Shown here one piece after another: positions 19,302-28,058 of a stretch of DNA of 64,000 nucleotides. How positions within the stretch are numbered: position 1 is the stretch's first letter; every line of letters begins with the position of its first letter. The notes under the pieces are model-generated. The model did no database searches and was not told the DNA's origin. It saw only the letters and a list, made by a program, of their open reading frames with translations. The stretch comes from Mycobacterium sp. shizuoka-1 (GTDB lineage: Bacteria; Actinomycetota; Actinomycetes; Mycobacteriales; Mycobacteriaceae). A program made the position numbers and the translations under genes. The DNA is taken from positions 40,366-104,365 of the forward strand of contig NZ_BEWG01000057.1 of assembly GCF_002723835.1 (NCBI RefSeq), in the 5' to 3' direction.

Positions 19302-20765
19302 TCAGGCGGCGATGGCCACGGCCGGTGCAGCTGCCTTCGAGGCGACGATCACGCCGAAATCGCTTGCCTGCCACGACCACATGAACCCGGCCATCGAAAT
19401 CGCCGTGCTGCCGGCCGGCAGGTTGCCGTCGTTGAGGTAGACCTTGCCGGTGGCGGTGTCCACGCCGGTCACCACGACCCAGTGGTTCGGCTCGGGGTCG
19501 GGGGTCGGGACGTTCTGCCCGTAGGCGTTCACGATCAGCGCGGAGTCGACGACCACGGCCACCGCCTTGCCGGCGGCCAGGGCAGCCTCGACGTCGGAGA
19601 GCGCCCGCTGGCCGTCGACCTGGGTGGCCTTGTTCGGGGCCTCGCCGGGCTCGGGGTCATCGACGTAGGACTTGTAGGTGGCATCGATTCCGTATTTCTT
19701 CAGCAGGGCCACACCGTCGGCGGTGTACACGCCTGCTACGCCGGTCTCTTCCTTGGTGCCCACATAGATGGGCTTGGTCGGATCGACCACACTCGGCGTG
19801 CTCTTGCCGATCGCGACGATCTCGGCCTCGGTGAACGTTTGTCCGGTGAGCTGGGCGATGATCGCGGCGTCGGCGATCAGCACGCAGTCGTTGTCGAGCG
19901 TCTGCTCCAGCCAGAACTGCTTCTGGGCGGCCTGGGTGCCGTAGATGCCGGTACCGGAAACCTTGACCACGATGTCTTTTTCGATGGTGTCGGGTTTGGC
20001 CACCCCCAGGGCGACCGCCATCGAGTGCAGCGCGAGCTGCAGCTGGCCGAGCAGCCCGGGCAGCTTGGCGGCGGCGCCGTTGCTGACGGTCACGGTGAAC
20101 ACGTCGTTGATGCCCGGGCCGATCAGCTCGTCGCGGGCGACGTAGGTGTACTCACCGGTCGTCGGGTCGAGCGTGACGGTGCCATATTTGGGCTGCTCGG
20201 TGACGGCGTAGGTCGGATCGAATCCGTTGTTGCTGCTGCCGTTGATGGCGCCGTCGATCTGCTTCTTGGGGCCGGCCTGTGCCTGCTGCGAAGGATCTGC
20301 CGTCGGTGCCTTGTTGAAGAAGATGTAGTTGATCTGGCGGCCGATGTCGGTGAGCACCGACTGCACGGTCGGCGGCTTCGGTGCCGCGGACGCCTTGGGC
20401 GTAGTGGCGGTGGTTGTCACCAGCACCAGCGACGGCTTCGAGGTCGGCGACGTCTGCGCGGTCGACAGCCCGGCAGCCGGGGCCGGATCGGCTACCTGCG
20501 CGCCGCCGGCGGCCTTGACTCGCGGAGCGGGCCTGCCAACGGACTTACGCGGTGAACTCGCCGAACCATCTTTTGTTCCAGTGGTTTTCGAACCGTCCGA
20601 CGCGGAGCTCGACGCGGCACCGGACGAGCCGGTGTCTGCGTAGGCCACGGCGGTACCGCTCGCCATGGCCGCGCCGAGTCCTGCGGCGATCGTGCCTGCG
20701 GCCAACCAGGCCGCTAATCTCTGTGTCGTCTTGCGCCGTCGCGCCCGACCTGTGCCGTGATCCAT
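19302..20765 (-). CDS. Secreted protein with Ig/cadherin-like segment and C39-type peptidase fold
   Basis: A 487-residue exported protein. A basic N-terminus (GRARRRKTTQR), a hydrophobic stretch and AYA at about residue 43 form a signal peptide. A low-complexity Ser/Lys/Pro-rich linker follows, then a beta-rich segment (about 165-235) with the pattern YGTVTLDPTTGEYTYVA seen in bacterial cadherin/VCBS-like repeats. Residues about 265-480 look like a C39_2-type papain fold: Cys in LDNDCVLIAD, His in PNHWVVVTGVD and Asp in VYLNDGN. ATG 20765 is preferred, with GGGGAG upstream; a TTG precedes it by three bases. Proteolysis is inferred; many C39-like domains have unknown substrates. Confidence 0.75.
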   Translation of the reverse strand: MDHGTGRARRRKTTQRLAAWLAAGTIAAGLGAAMASGTAVAYADTGSSGAASSSASDGSKTTGTKDGSASSPRKSVGRPAPRVKAAGGAQVADPAPAAGLSTAQTSPTSKPSLVLVTTTATTPKASAAPKPPTVQSVLTDIGRQINYIFFNKAPTADPSQQAQAGPKKQIDGAINGSSNNGFDPTYAVTEQPKYGTVTLDPTTGEYTYVARDELIGPGINDVFTVTVSNGAAAKLPGLLGQLQLALHSMAVALGVAKPDTIEKDIVVKVSGTGIYGTQAAQKQFWLEQTLDNDCVLIADAAIIAQLTGQTFTEAEIVAIGKSTPSVVDPTKPIYVGTKEETGVAGVYTADGVALLKKYGIDATYKSYVDDPEPGEAPNKATQVDGQRALSDVEAALAAGKAVAVVVDSALIVNAYGQNVPTPDPEPNHWVVVTGVDTATGKVYLNDGNLPAGSTAISMAGFMWSWQASDFGVIVASKAAAPAVAIAA

Positions 20766-20938
20766 CAACGAAGCTCCCCGTCCCTCAAGCGCGCGCTGCT
20801 ATGACATGGCCCAGTCGGCCGCAACAAGCGTAGAGCTGATGTGGGCATTCGGCAGTCGATCACGAAATATCTTCGTGCCGTGGGTATTTGGCTGGCGAAC
20901 TGGCGTGGTGAGGAGTGGGCCGATGGGTGGCGCGGTGG

Positions 20939-21778
20939 TCATTGCGAGTAGCGGCTGAAACCCCAGTCGAGCAGTCGAGCCGCCTGGTCCCACAGATCGT
21001 CGCTGCCGTACATCTGCACCACGATCAGTCGCCGCCCGTTGCGCTGGGCCATCCCGACGTAGGTTTCGCGAGCCAGGTCGGTGTAGCCGCTCTTGCCGCC
21101 GATGAAGCCGGGATAGCTGCGCAGCAGGCGATCCTGGTTGCGGATCTCCTTGTATCCCGACCGGCCCGGGAACAGTGCCGACGGCTGGTGCACGATCTGG
21201 GCGAACAGGGGATAGCGCAACGCCTCCCGGTAGATCACCGCCAAATCGTGCGGTGAGGTCACCGATTCCCAGCCCGGCCCGTCCAGGCCGGACGGCGATC
21301 CGGCCCGGGTGCTGCGCGCGGTGAGCTGGTAGGCCTTGGCGTTCATCTTCTGCACCGCCATCTGCTGGCCGCCCAGCATGTCGGCCAGCAGGTTGGCGGC
21401 ATCGTTGCCCGACACCATCAGCAGCCCGTCGAGCAGCTGGCGCGCGGTGTACACCTGGCCGGGCACCAGACCCACGCACGAACATTCGACCTGGGTGTGC
21501 GCCGCGGTGGCCCGGACCGCGGCGTTGGGTGCCAGCTGGTCGAGCACGACCATCGCCAGCAACGCCTTGATGGTGCTGGCCGGGGCGTGCGCGCTGTAGG
21601 GCTCACGGCCGCCGAGGATCTGACCGCTGTCCAGGTCGGCGACCAGCCAGGCCTGCGCGGGACCGTCGGGCGGGGCGACCGCGCCGGCCGGCTGCGGACC
21701 CGGCTGCGCGGCCGCGGGAGCCACCAGCACCAGCGACATCACCAGGCTGAGCAGCGCGACGAAGGGGCGGGCCGGCAC
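20939..21778 (-). CDS. Secreted D-alanyl-D-alanine carboxypeptidase (first copy)
   Basis: A 279-residue penicillin-binding carboxypeptidase of family S11 (DacB type) that trims the terminal D-Ala of peptidoglycan stem peptides. The active-site motifs are ASTIK (SxxK), SGND (SxN) and GGKSG (KTG-like, with Ser in place of Thr). GTG 21778 gives a good signal peptide (ARPFVALLSLVMSLVLVAPAAA), and no other in-frame start fits; no clear ribosome site is seen. A second, more canonical copy is encoded at 22577-23449 with an MPT63-like gene in between. Confidence 0.88.
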   Translation of the reverse strand: MPARPFVALLSLVMSLVLVAPAAAQPGPQPAGAVAPPDGPAQAWLVADLDSGQILGGREPYSAHAPASTIKALLAMVVLDQLAPNAAVRATAAHTQVECSCVGLVPGQVYTARQLLDGLLMVSGNDAANLLADMLGGQQMAVQKMNAKAYQLTARSTRAGSPSGLDGPGWESVTSPHDLAVIYREALRYPLFAQIVHQPSALFPGRSGYKEIRNQDRLLRSYPGFIGGKSGYTDLARETYVGMAQRNGRRLIVVQMYGSDDLWDQAARLLDWGFSRYSQ

Positions 21779-21937
21779 GAACGCCGAGACTAACCAGCGC
21801 GCACCTCGACGACGACGCGATCGAATCTCGAAAGCGTTGCGATGCGCCGGCCAAAAGCCGGTTTTGTTAGGTAGGTCACAGTAAAATCTGCGGATAGGCG
21901 GGCGGGGATGTTGGCACTGAACAGCTGGGGAGAGACT

Positions 21938-22567
21938 GTGAAGATCGCGAAAATGGCCGCAGTGGCGGCCACCGTTGTCACATTGGGCGTTGCCGGCGTC
22001 ACCGCAGCGCCGGCGTGGGCGACCGACAGCGTGCGGGTGTTCGGCGAGCAGGAAACACTGAACGGGCCCAATGGCCTGCCCTACATCGGCTACGTCGTGG
22101 GCACGCTCAAGCCCAGTTCGGATCCGGTGCCACACAACGGCACGTTGTACTCGGCGAAGCTGACGATCGACGGGTTCGGCGGCAATTACCCGCCGTTCAT
22201 CGAGCGCTTCGGTGCCCGGGCCGAGTCCGGCGAGTTCTACCCCTCCATCTGGGGGGCTTCGAATGGCGGGCGACTCTACTTCGACGTCGTCGGCCCCATC
22301 CCGAACAGCGTCGTCTTCAACGACGGCACCCGCGACCTGCTGGCCTGGGTGCCCGGTGATCCCGGGAGCACCGCGGCGCCTGTCGTCGTGCCGGACAGCG
22401 ATGAGAATTTCCAGGTCGCTCCGGACAACCAGGCACCCGCCGGCGCACCGCCCTCGGAGGACAACTCGTCGATCGTGGCCACCCCGAACGACCTGGCCAC
22501 CTCGCCGTACCAAATCACCGAGGGTGAGGCTGCTCAGCCAGGCTTCAACGGGGGCGGACGCCGCTAG
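21938..22567 (+). CDS. Secreted MPT63-family (DUF1942) protein
   Basis: A 209-residue exported protein. GTG 21938 is preceded by GGGGAGAG and gives a signal peptide ending APAWA; an upstream ATG at 21908 is less likely. The mature domain matches the mycobacterial antigen MPT63: the stretch LYFDVVGPIPNSVVFNDGTRDLLAW aligns with the conserved end of that immunoglobulin-like fold. A disordered Pro/Ala/Ser tail of about 60 residues follows, which MPT63 lacks. The function of the family is unknown. It is the only plus-strand gene in a run of minus-strand envelope genes. Confidence 0.8.
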   Translation: MKIAKMAAVAATVVTLGVAGVTAAPAWATDSVRVFGEQETLNGPNGLPYIGYVVGTLKPSSDPVPHNGTLYSAKLTIDGFGGNYPPFIERFGARAESGEFYPSIWGASNGGRLYFDVVGPIPNSVVFNDGTRDLLAWVPGDPGSTAAPVVVPDSDENFQVAPDNQAPAGAPPSEDNSSIVATPNDLATSPYQITEGEAAQPGFNGGGRR

Positions 22568-22576
22568 CGCCGCGGG

Positions 22577-23449
22577 CTACAGCGCGGCGACGCTCTCCGA
22601 GCGGTTCTGCGCGAAGCCCCAGTCGAGCAGCATCGCGGCCTGATCCCAGTAGGTCGGTCCGCCCTCGTGGATGAGCCCGTACATCATCGCGATCACCAGC
22701 CGGCGGCCGTCACGGTCGGCGGCGCCGACGAACGTCTTGCGGGCGGCGTCGGTGAACCCGGTCTTGCCGCCGATCGCCCCGGGATAGCGCACCAGCAGTT
22801 CGTTCTGATTCACCAGCGGCTTGTCACCGGTGTCGGTGGGGAACATCGCCACCGGCTGGGCGGTGATCTGGGCGAACACCGGGTTTGCCATGGCGGCGCG
22901 GAAGATCGCGGCCAGATCGTGCGGGGTGGTCCACCCCGGCCCGTCGGGACCGTCCAGACCGGACGGCGTGGTCGCGTGGGTGTTGGTCGCCCCGATCGCG
23001 ACGGCCTTGGTGTTCATCTTGTCGACCGCGGCGCCGAAGCCGCCGAGCATGTCGGCCAGCGTGTTCGCGGCGTCGTTGCCCGACACCAGCAGCAGCCCGT
23101 CGAGCAGTTGGCGTGCGGTGTAGGTGCGGCCGGGGCGAACCCCCGCGCAATTGCATTCGACCAAGGTGTCGGCGTTGTTGGCCACCACGGTGGCAGTCAG
23201 GTCGGGCAGTTCGTCGAGAACGGTCAGCGCGAGCAGCGTCTTGATCGTGCTGGCCGGGGGGTGGGCGGCATACATGTCCCGCCCGGCCAGCACCTGCCCG
23301 GTGTCCATGTCGGCGACGATCCACGCCGTTGCGGGCCCGTCCGGAATCGGTACCGAGCCCGCGGGCTGGTCGGTGTCGGAGTGGGCGACTCCTGCGGTGC
23401 AGGCCAGCAGGGTCAGCGCCGTCGTCACGCCGGCGAGAAGTCTGCGCAT
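22577..23449 (-). CDS. Secreted D-alanyl-D-alanine carboxypeptidase (second copy)
   Basis: A 290-residue S11 carboxypeptidase with signal peptide MRRLLAGVTTALTLLACTAGVAHS and motifs ASTIK, SGND and GGKTG, all canonical. It is clearly paralogous to the 20939-21778 gene through the whole catalytic domain (LLDGLLMVSGNDAAN versus LLDGLLLVSGNDAAN). ATG 23449 has GGAGG close upstream; the frame extends to 23524 without a better start. Its 3' end faces the MPT63-like gene with a 9-bp gap. Confidence 0.9.
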   Translation of the reverse strand: MRRLLAGVTTALTLLACTAGVAHSDTDQPAGSVPIPDGPATAWIVADMDTGQVLAGRDMYAAHPPASTIKTLLALTVLDELPDLTATVVANNADTLVECNCAGVRPGRTYTARQLLDGLLLVSGNDAANTLADMLGGFGAAVDKMNTKAVAIGATNTHATTPSGLDGPDGPGWTTPHDLAAIFRAAMANPVFAQITAQPVAMFPTDTGDKPLVNQNELLVRYPGAIGGKTGFTDAARKTFVGAADRDGRRLVIAMMYGLIHEGGPTYWDQAAMLLDWGFAQNRSESVAAL

Positions 23450-23530
23450 GGCCTCCGAGCCTAACGCCGCGGCGATTTCGGCGCGCAAATCGCCGCTGAG
23501 CGAACGAAAGCGCGCCGAAATCACGGAGAA

Positions 23531-25150
23531 TCAGTAGACGTCGCGGACGTAGCGGTGGGCTTTGATCAGCTCGTTGATGTAGGCGTGCGCGGCCTCGGCG
23601 TCCATCCCGCCGGCATCGGCGACGATCTCGTGCAGAGTCCGATCGACATCTTTGGCCATCTTCTCGGCGTCGCCGCACACGTAGAGGTGCGCACCCTGCT
23701 CGAGCCAGCTGAAGAGCTCGCGCGCGTTGTCCTTCATGTGGTGCTGAACGTACGTCTTGGGTCCGGCGCGGTCCCGCGAGAACGCCAGGTCCAGGCGGGT
23801 GAGCGCGCCCGACTTCAGGAATCCGGTCAGCTCGTCGCCGTAGAGGAAGTCGGTGTCGCGACGGCGGTCGCCGAAGAACAGCCAGGCCTTGCCCATGGCC
23901 GCGCCGGCCTGCCGTTCGTGCAGGAAAGCTCGGAACGGGGCGATGCCGGTGCCGGGCCCGACCATGATGATCGGCACATCGGGACCGGGCAATCGAAAAT
24001 TGTGGTTGGGGCGCAGGTGGATTCGGACGGTGTGTCCGCGATCGGCCAGGAAGCCGGACGCGACGCCGCCGCGGTCCCGCCCTCGGCAGTGGTACCGCAC
24101 GGTGGCGACCGTCAGATGCAGCCGATCCGGATGCACCAACGGGCTGGAGGCGATCGAGTAGTCGCGGAACTGTAAGGGGCGCAACACGTCCAGCACCTCG
24201 TCAACGCTCAGATCGGCCAGCTCCAGCAGATCGAGTACGTCGCGGCCGTACAGCCATGACGACACCACTGCCGGGTCGGCGGAGCCGAGCGCGGCAGCAG
24301 CCTCGGCGTCGTCGGTACGCGCGGCGACCAAGGCCTGCAACGCCCGCGAGGGTGCGCAGATCTCGAGGTGATGGGTGAGCAGTTCCGCCAGCGGCAGCTC
24401 CGTGCCGGCGACCACGTCCGCACCGTCGACGCCCAGCCTGGCCAGCAGGGCCTGAACCAACTCGGGGGAGTTGACCGGGTGCACGGCCACCGAATCGCCG
24501 GCCTCGTAGGTGATCCCGGAATCGCCGAGATCGAGTTCGATGTGGCGGACCTCCTTGTCGGAAGCCGGTGACGTCAGCAGTCGATTCACCACGGCGGCAG
24601 CCGGATACGGGTTGGCATCCGTCCATGTGGTCGTCCGGCGGGGTGTCACCGCGCGTGGCGCCACCGATTCGGCGGGCCGGCCGCCCGCCGAACCGGCCTG
24701 GGCGATGATCGCGGCGACGCCGGCGATCCACTCGCGGGCGTCACCTTCGCGGTAGCAATCGAATTCGACGCGCTCGGCCAGTGGGCGCGCGCCCTGCTCG
24801 GCCAGCCGGGCATCGATGATCCGCCCGGCGTTGCAGAACAGGTCGTAGGAGCTGTCGCCGAGCGCGGCCACGGCGTAGGACAATCCGTCGAGGCGCGCGT
24901 CGCAGGCGGACAGTTCCTCCCAGAACACCGCGCCGTTGTCGGGCACCTCGCCGTCGCCGAATGTCGAGGCCACGATCACCAGATGGGTGGCCGCCGCCAC
25001 GTCGGTCAGCGCGACGTCGTTGAGCTCGGTCTCGGTGACGTCGAATCCCAGCGCGGTGACGGCCTCGGCCAATTGCACGGCGAGGTACTCGGCGGTGCCC
25101 ATATCGCTGGCATAGCCGATGATCAGGGACAACCCGGGGTGTTGCGGCAC
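23531..25150 (-). CDS. Diflavin NADPH reductase (CysJ/P450-reductase-like), iron-box controlled
   Basis: A 539-residue cytoplasmic oxidoreductase passing electrons from NADPH through FAD and FMN to an unknown acceptor. The order is an N-terminal flavodoxin domain (about 1-150, GYASDMGTAEYLA and ASTFGDGEVPDN), an FAD-binding insert (about 190-390, with RDYSIAS) and an NADPH domain (GPGTGIAPFRAFLHER, WLFFGDRRRDTDFLY) ending in aromatic Tyr. CysJ or sulfite reductase partners are not nearby. The GTG start has GGAGGAC upstream, and a 19-bp IdeR-like box lies at 25172-25190, so expression is probably derepressed under iron limitation. A role in ferric-siderophore reduction, heme use or an iron-sparing bypass is inference. 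Confidence 0.85.
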   Translation of the reverse strand: MPQHPGLSLIIGYASDMGTAEYLAVQLAEAVTALGFDVTETELNDVALTDVAAATHLVIVASTFGDGEVPDNGAVFWEELSACDARLDGLSYAVAALGDSSYDLFCNAGRIIDARLAEQGARPLAERVEFDCYREGDAREWIAGVAAIIAQAGSAGGRPAESVAPRAVTPRRTTTWTDANPYPAAAVVNRLLTSPASDKEVRHIELDLGDSGITYEAGDSVAVHPVNSPELVQALLARLGVDGADVVAGTELPLAELLTHHLEICAPSRALQALVAARTDDAEAAAALGSADPAVVSSWLYGRDVLDLLELADLSVDEVLDVLRPLQFRDYSIASSPLVHPDRLHLTVATVRYHCRGRDRGGVASGFLADRGHTVRIHLRPNHNFRLPGPDVPIIMVGPGTGIAPFRAFLHERQAGAAMGKAWLFFGDRRRDTDFLYGDELTGFLKSGALTRLDLAFSRDRAGPKTYVQHHMKDNARELFSWLEQGAHLYVCGDAEKMAKDVDRTLHEIVADAGGMDAEAAHAYINELIKAHRYVRDVY

Positions 25151-25171
25151 GCGTCCTCCGCTTCAGTTGGC

Positions 25172-25190
25172 TTTGGTTAGCCTGACCTTA
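25172..25190 (-). promoter_or_regulatory. IdeR iron box upstream of diflavin reductase
   Basis: TTTGGTTAGCCTGACCTTA matches the IdeR consensus TTAGGTTAGGCTAACCTAA at 15 of 19 positions and keeps the dyad symmetry. It lies 22-40 bp before the GTG start on the minus strand, where an iron-loaded repressor would block the promoter. The NTF2-like gene starts 67 bp away on the plus strand and could also be affected. Confidence 0.75.
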
Positions 25191-25256
25191 GTCGGATTGT
25201 CCCGCTGGCGTGGACCTCCCCACCGGCGGCACGCACGAGCGTGTTGAATCACCCGA

Positions 25257-25673
25257 ATGCTGAGTCTTGAAGAGATTTCGGATCGTTTGGAGATCCAGCA
25301 GCTGCTGGTGGACTACTCGACGGCGATCGACAGCCGCCGGTTCGACGACCTGGATCGCGTCTTCACACCCGACGCGCACATCGACTACACCGAACTCGGC
25401 GGGATCGCCGGCACCTTCCCCGACGTCAAGGCCTGGCTGGCCGAGGTATTGCCGAACTTCCCGGCCTACTTCCACATGCTCGGCAACTTCGACATCCGCC
25501 TCGACGGCGACACCGCGACCTCGCGCACCATCCTGTTCAACCCGATGGCGCTGGGCGACAACGGTCAGGTCATGTTCTGCGGGCTCTGGTACGACGACGC
25601 GTTCATCCGCACCCCCGAAGGCTGGCGGATGACGCGACGCGTGGAATCGAAGTGCATCCAGAAGATCGTCTGA
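25257..25673 (+). CDS. NTF2/SnoaL-like protein
   Basis: A 138-residue single-domain protein of the NTF2-like superfamily, with the helical start LEEISDRLEIQQLLVDYSTAIDSRRFDDLDRVF and a following curved beta-sheet. Members include ketosteroid isomerases, dehydratases and ring-hydroxylating dioxygenase beta-like proteins; D and H residues line a cavity but no specific enzyme signature is certain. ATG 25257 has no obvious Shine-Dalgarno. It is divergent from the diflavin reductase, across the iron box. Confidence 0.75.
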   Translation: MLSLEEISDRLEIQQLLVDYSTAIDSRRFDDLDRVFTPDAHIDYTELGGIAGTFPDVKAWLAEVLPNFPAYFHMLGNFDIRLDGDTATSRTILFNPMALGDNGQVMFCGLWYDDAFIRTPEGWRMTRRVESKCIQKIV

Positions 25674-25793
25674 ACGGCCGAGGTGGCCGCGGCGCCAAAC
25701 CTGTTGGGGCCGAACGATCGTTGCACCGTCACACCAGGGCTGATCCCGGCACCGCAGGGACCCCGGCCCGGAATCCCTGCGGCACCATCAGGA

Positions 25794-26390
25794 TCAGCTG
25801 GCCGGCGGGGTCAGCACGGTGTCGATGAGGTACACCGTCGCGTTGGCGGTGCGGACGCCGCCACACACCACCGACGCCCCGTCCACCTTGAGGTCATTGC
25901 CCGAACCGGTCACGGTCACCGGCGCGCCCTGCACCGTGGGGTGTGAGCCGTCCACGTCCGCCGGGCTGAGCTGCCCGGGCACCACGTGATAGGTCAGGAT
26001 GTTGGTCAAGGCGGCGGAATCGGACTTCAACGCCTCGACCGTCGACGCCGGCAGCTTGGCGAATGCCGCGTCCGTCGGCGCGAACACGGTGAACTGACCA
26101 CCGTTCAGCGTGTCGACGAGGTTCACGTTCGGGTTGAGCTTGCCCGACACCGCGGCAGTCAACGTGGTCAGCAGCGGGTTGTTCGACGCGGCAACCGCGA
26201 CCGGGTCGTGGGCCATACCGGCGACCGAGCCCGGACCGGTGGGCACCTGCGCGGCGTACGCCGCACACCCGGGGCCGACCAGGTTGTTGGTCATGTCGGC
26301 GCCGGCAACGCCGGTCGAGATCGTCATGACGGCAGCCGCACCCAGGGCCGTCGTCGCCACCGCCACCGCGAGTTCGCGTTGAATGTTCAT
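25794..26390 (-). CDS. Secreted fasciclin-domain protein, MPT70-like
   Basis: A 198-residue exported protein with signal peptide ending GVAGA and one FAS1 (fasciclin) domain. Family hallmarks are [15 protein letters not shown] and [12 protein letters not shown], and the chain ends [13 protein letters not shown] as in MPT70/MPT83. No lipobox is present, so it resembles secreted MPT70 rather than the lipoprotein MPT83. ATG 26390 follows AGGAG by about 10 nt. It is divergent from sigK, the sigma factor known to control mpt70/mpt83, and has a SigK-type promoter at 26452-26478. Confidence 0.9.
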   Translation of the reverse strand: MNIQRELAVAVATTALGAAAVMTISTGVAGADMTNNLVGPGCAAYAAQVPTGPGSVAGMAHDPVAVAASNNPLLTTLTAAVSGKLNPNVNLVDTLNGGQFTVFAPTDAAFAKLPASTVEALKSDSAALTNILTYHVVPGQLSPADVDGSHPTVQGAPVTVTGSGNDLKVDGASVVCGGVRTANATVYLIDTVLTPPAS

Positions 26391-26451
26391 TGACGTATTT
26401 CTCCTCCGTGTCGTCGACGGCCAGATGCCGCCTTCCTGATGTACGACTGTG

Positions 26452-26478
26452 ATTCGGAGGCGGATGCGCGGCGGATTG
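26452..26478 (-). promoter_or_regulatory. SigK-type promoter for the MPT70-like gene
   Basis: Read on the minus strand, CAATCC (26478-26473) and CCGAAT (26457-26452) are separated by 15 bp. The SigK consensus is -35 CCATCC and -10 CCGAAT. The -10 ends 61 bp before the ATG. One -35 base deviates. Confidence 0.6.
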
Positions 26479-26533
26479 GTCGACAGCAAGATTTGCTCGA
26501 CATCGGCGTCTCGGCGGCGGTGAAACACCCTGG

Positions 26534-26560
26534 CCATCCGCGGCCGCACCGGTGCCGAAT
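26534..26560 (+). promoter_or_regulatory. SigK-type promoter upstream of sigK
   Basis: CCATCC at 26534-26539 and CCGAAT at 26555-26560 both match the SigK consensus exactly, with the same 15-bp spacer as the divergent promoter at 26452-26478. It would give a leader of about 120 nt before the sigK ATG at 26688 and implies autoregulation. Confidence 0.65.
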
Positions 26561-26687
26561 CTCTTGTGTGCCAGCAAGCCAGGCCCAGTCTCAGCTGCTC
26601 GCCTGCCCCCAGGATGTCGACGACCCGCAGCGGCGGATCGGCCAACTCGGGGCGGGCGGGGGACCGGACCCATTACGCTTCGCTTCG

Positions 26688-27251
26688 ATGAGTGCACCGC
26701 CGCAATCCGGCAGCGACCTCGATGCGTTGCTGTGTCTGGTCGGCCGTGGTGATACCGACGCCTTCGCCACCTTCTACGACCGCACCCGGACCCGCGTGTA
26801 CGGGTTGATCCTGCGGCTCCTGCGCGACCCGGGCTACAGCGAGGAGACCACCCAGGAGGTGTACCTCCAGGTATGGCGCAGCGCGGCGCAGTTCGATCCC
26901 GCCGCGGGCTCGGCGCTCGCGTGGCTGATGACGCTGGCCCATCGTCGCGCGGTGGACAGGGTGCGCAGCGAGGAGGCGGCCGCCCGCCGAGACCTGCGGT
27001 ATGGCGCCGCCAGCGGTGAACCGTCGGCCGATGTCGTGGTCGACACGGCCATCCAGCGCGACGAGGCCCGGCAGGTGGCAGACTGCCTGCAGTCACTGAC
27101 CGACCTGCAGCGTGAATGCATCGAATTGGCGTACTACCGCGGGCTGACCTATGCCGAGGTATCCCGGCAGTTGGCCGCGACCCTGCCGACAGTCAAGTCG
27201 CGGATGCGTGACGCGCTGCGTGGCTTGCGCACGTGTTTGGGGGTGTCATGA
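26688..27251 (+). CDS. sigK: ECF sigma factor SigK
   Basis: A 187-residue extracytoplasmic-function sigma factor. Region 2 is visible around [24 protein letters not shown] and [15 protein letters not shown], and region 4 around [24 protein letters not shown]. The pairing with an RskA-type anti-sigma gene, overlapping by ATGA, and with a divergent MPT70-like gene identifies it as SigK. ATG 26688 is chosen; the frame extends far upstream through the promoter region. A TACGCT 8 nt before the ATG could be a second, housekeeping -10. Confidence 0.9.
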   Translation: MSAPPQSGSDLDALLCLVGRGDTDAFATFYDRTRTRVYGLILRLLRDPGYSEETTQEVYLQVWRSAAQFDPAAGSALAWLMTLAHRRAVDRVRSEEAAARRDLRYGAASGEPSADVVVDTAIQRDEARQVADCLQSLTDLQRECIELAYYRGLTYAEVSRQLAATLPTVKSRMRDALRGLRTCLGVS

Positions 27252-27949
27252 CCGGTCCCGCGGACTTCGAATTGCTGGCGTTGGCCACCCCGTATGCCCT
27301 CGACGCCGTGTCCGACGACGAGCGCGCAGACATCGAGCGGCGTCTCGACGCCGCCCCTGCCGCCCTGGCCGCACAGTTCCACGAGGAAGTGCGCGCCGTG
27401 CGCGAGACGATGGCCGCGTTGTCGGCCGGCACGAGCGCCGAGCCGCCACCGGAGTTGCGTGAGCGGTTACTGGCTGCGGTCGCGCCGGTTCCGACCATCG
27501 GGAAGCGCAGGCGCACAACCCTGCTGCTGGCAGCGGCAAGTGCACTGGTGGTGGCTCTGACCGCGGTCAGCGTGGGGTTGGCGTTACGACCGCCGCCCCC
27601 GCGAACGACAGCCGAACAGGTGATCAACGCGCCCGACATCCACACGGTCAGCGCGCCGATCCCGTCCGGCGGCGTCGCGACCGTCGTGTATTCGCGCGAC
27701 AAGAATGCGGCAGTCCTGGTGATGAACGACGTCAATCCGCCCCCGCCGGGCAGCGTCTATCAAATGTGGCTGCTGGGCGGCCAGGAACCGCGCTCGGCGG
27801 GCACCATGGGACGCGACGACGTCGGCCCGTCGACCACTGCGGTGCTGCCCGATCTGCGGGCCGCCCGCACGCTGGCGTTCACCGTCGAACCCGGCACCGG
27901 TTCGGCGCGGCCGACCACCGCGCCGTTCGCCGAACTGCCGCTGACCTGA
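27248..27949 (+). CDS. rskA: Anti-sigma-K factor RskA
   Basis: A 233-residue single-pass membrane anti-sigma factor. The cytoplasmic N-terminal part (about 1-85, [25 protein letters not shown]) binds SigK. One membrane helix lies around [21 protein letters not shown], and the external RskA domain carries the typical [20 protein letters not shown]. Release of SigK normally requires regulated proteolysis of this protein. ATG 27248 overlaps the sigK TGA. Confidence 0.92.
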   Translation: MTGPADFELLALATPYALDAVSDDERADIERRLDAAPAALAAQFHEEVRAVRETMAALSAGTSAEPPPELRERLLAAVAPVPTIGKRRRTTLLLAAASALVVALTAVSVGLALRPPPPRTTAEQVINAPDIHTVSAPIPSGGVATVVYSRDKNAAVLVMNDVNPPPPGSVYQMWLLGGQEPRSAGTMGRDDVGPSTTAVLPDLRAARTLAFTVEPGTGSARPTTAPFAELPLT

Positions 27950-28058
27950 GGCGCCCGCACCGCCGAGGTGCGACGAGCACCGATCCATCCCGTCGCCGGC
28001 TCCGAACTCCTTGGGTAGTCGCGGTCCGCACGCGGCTACCAGGGTGGAAGGGGTCGAC

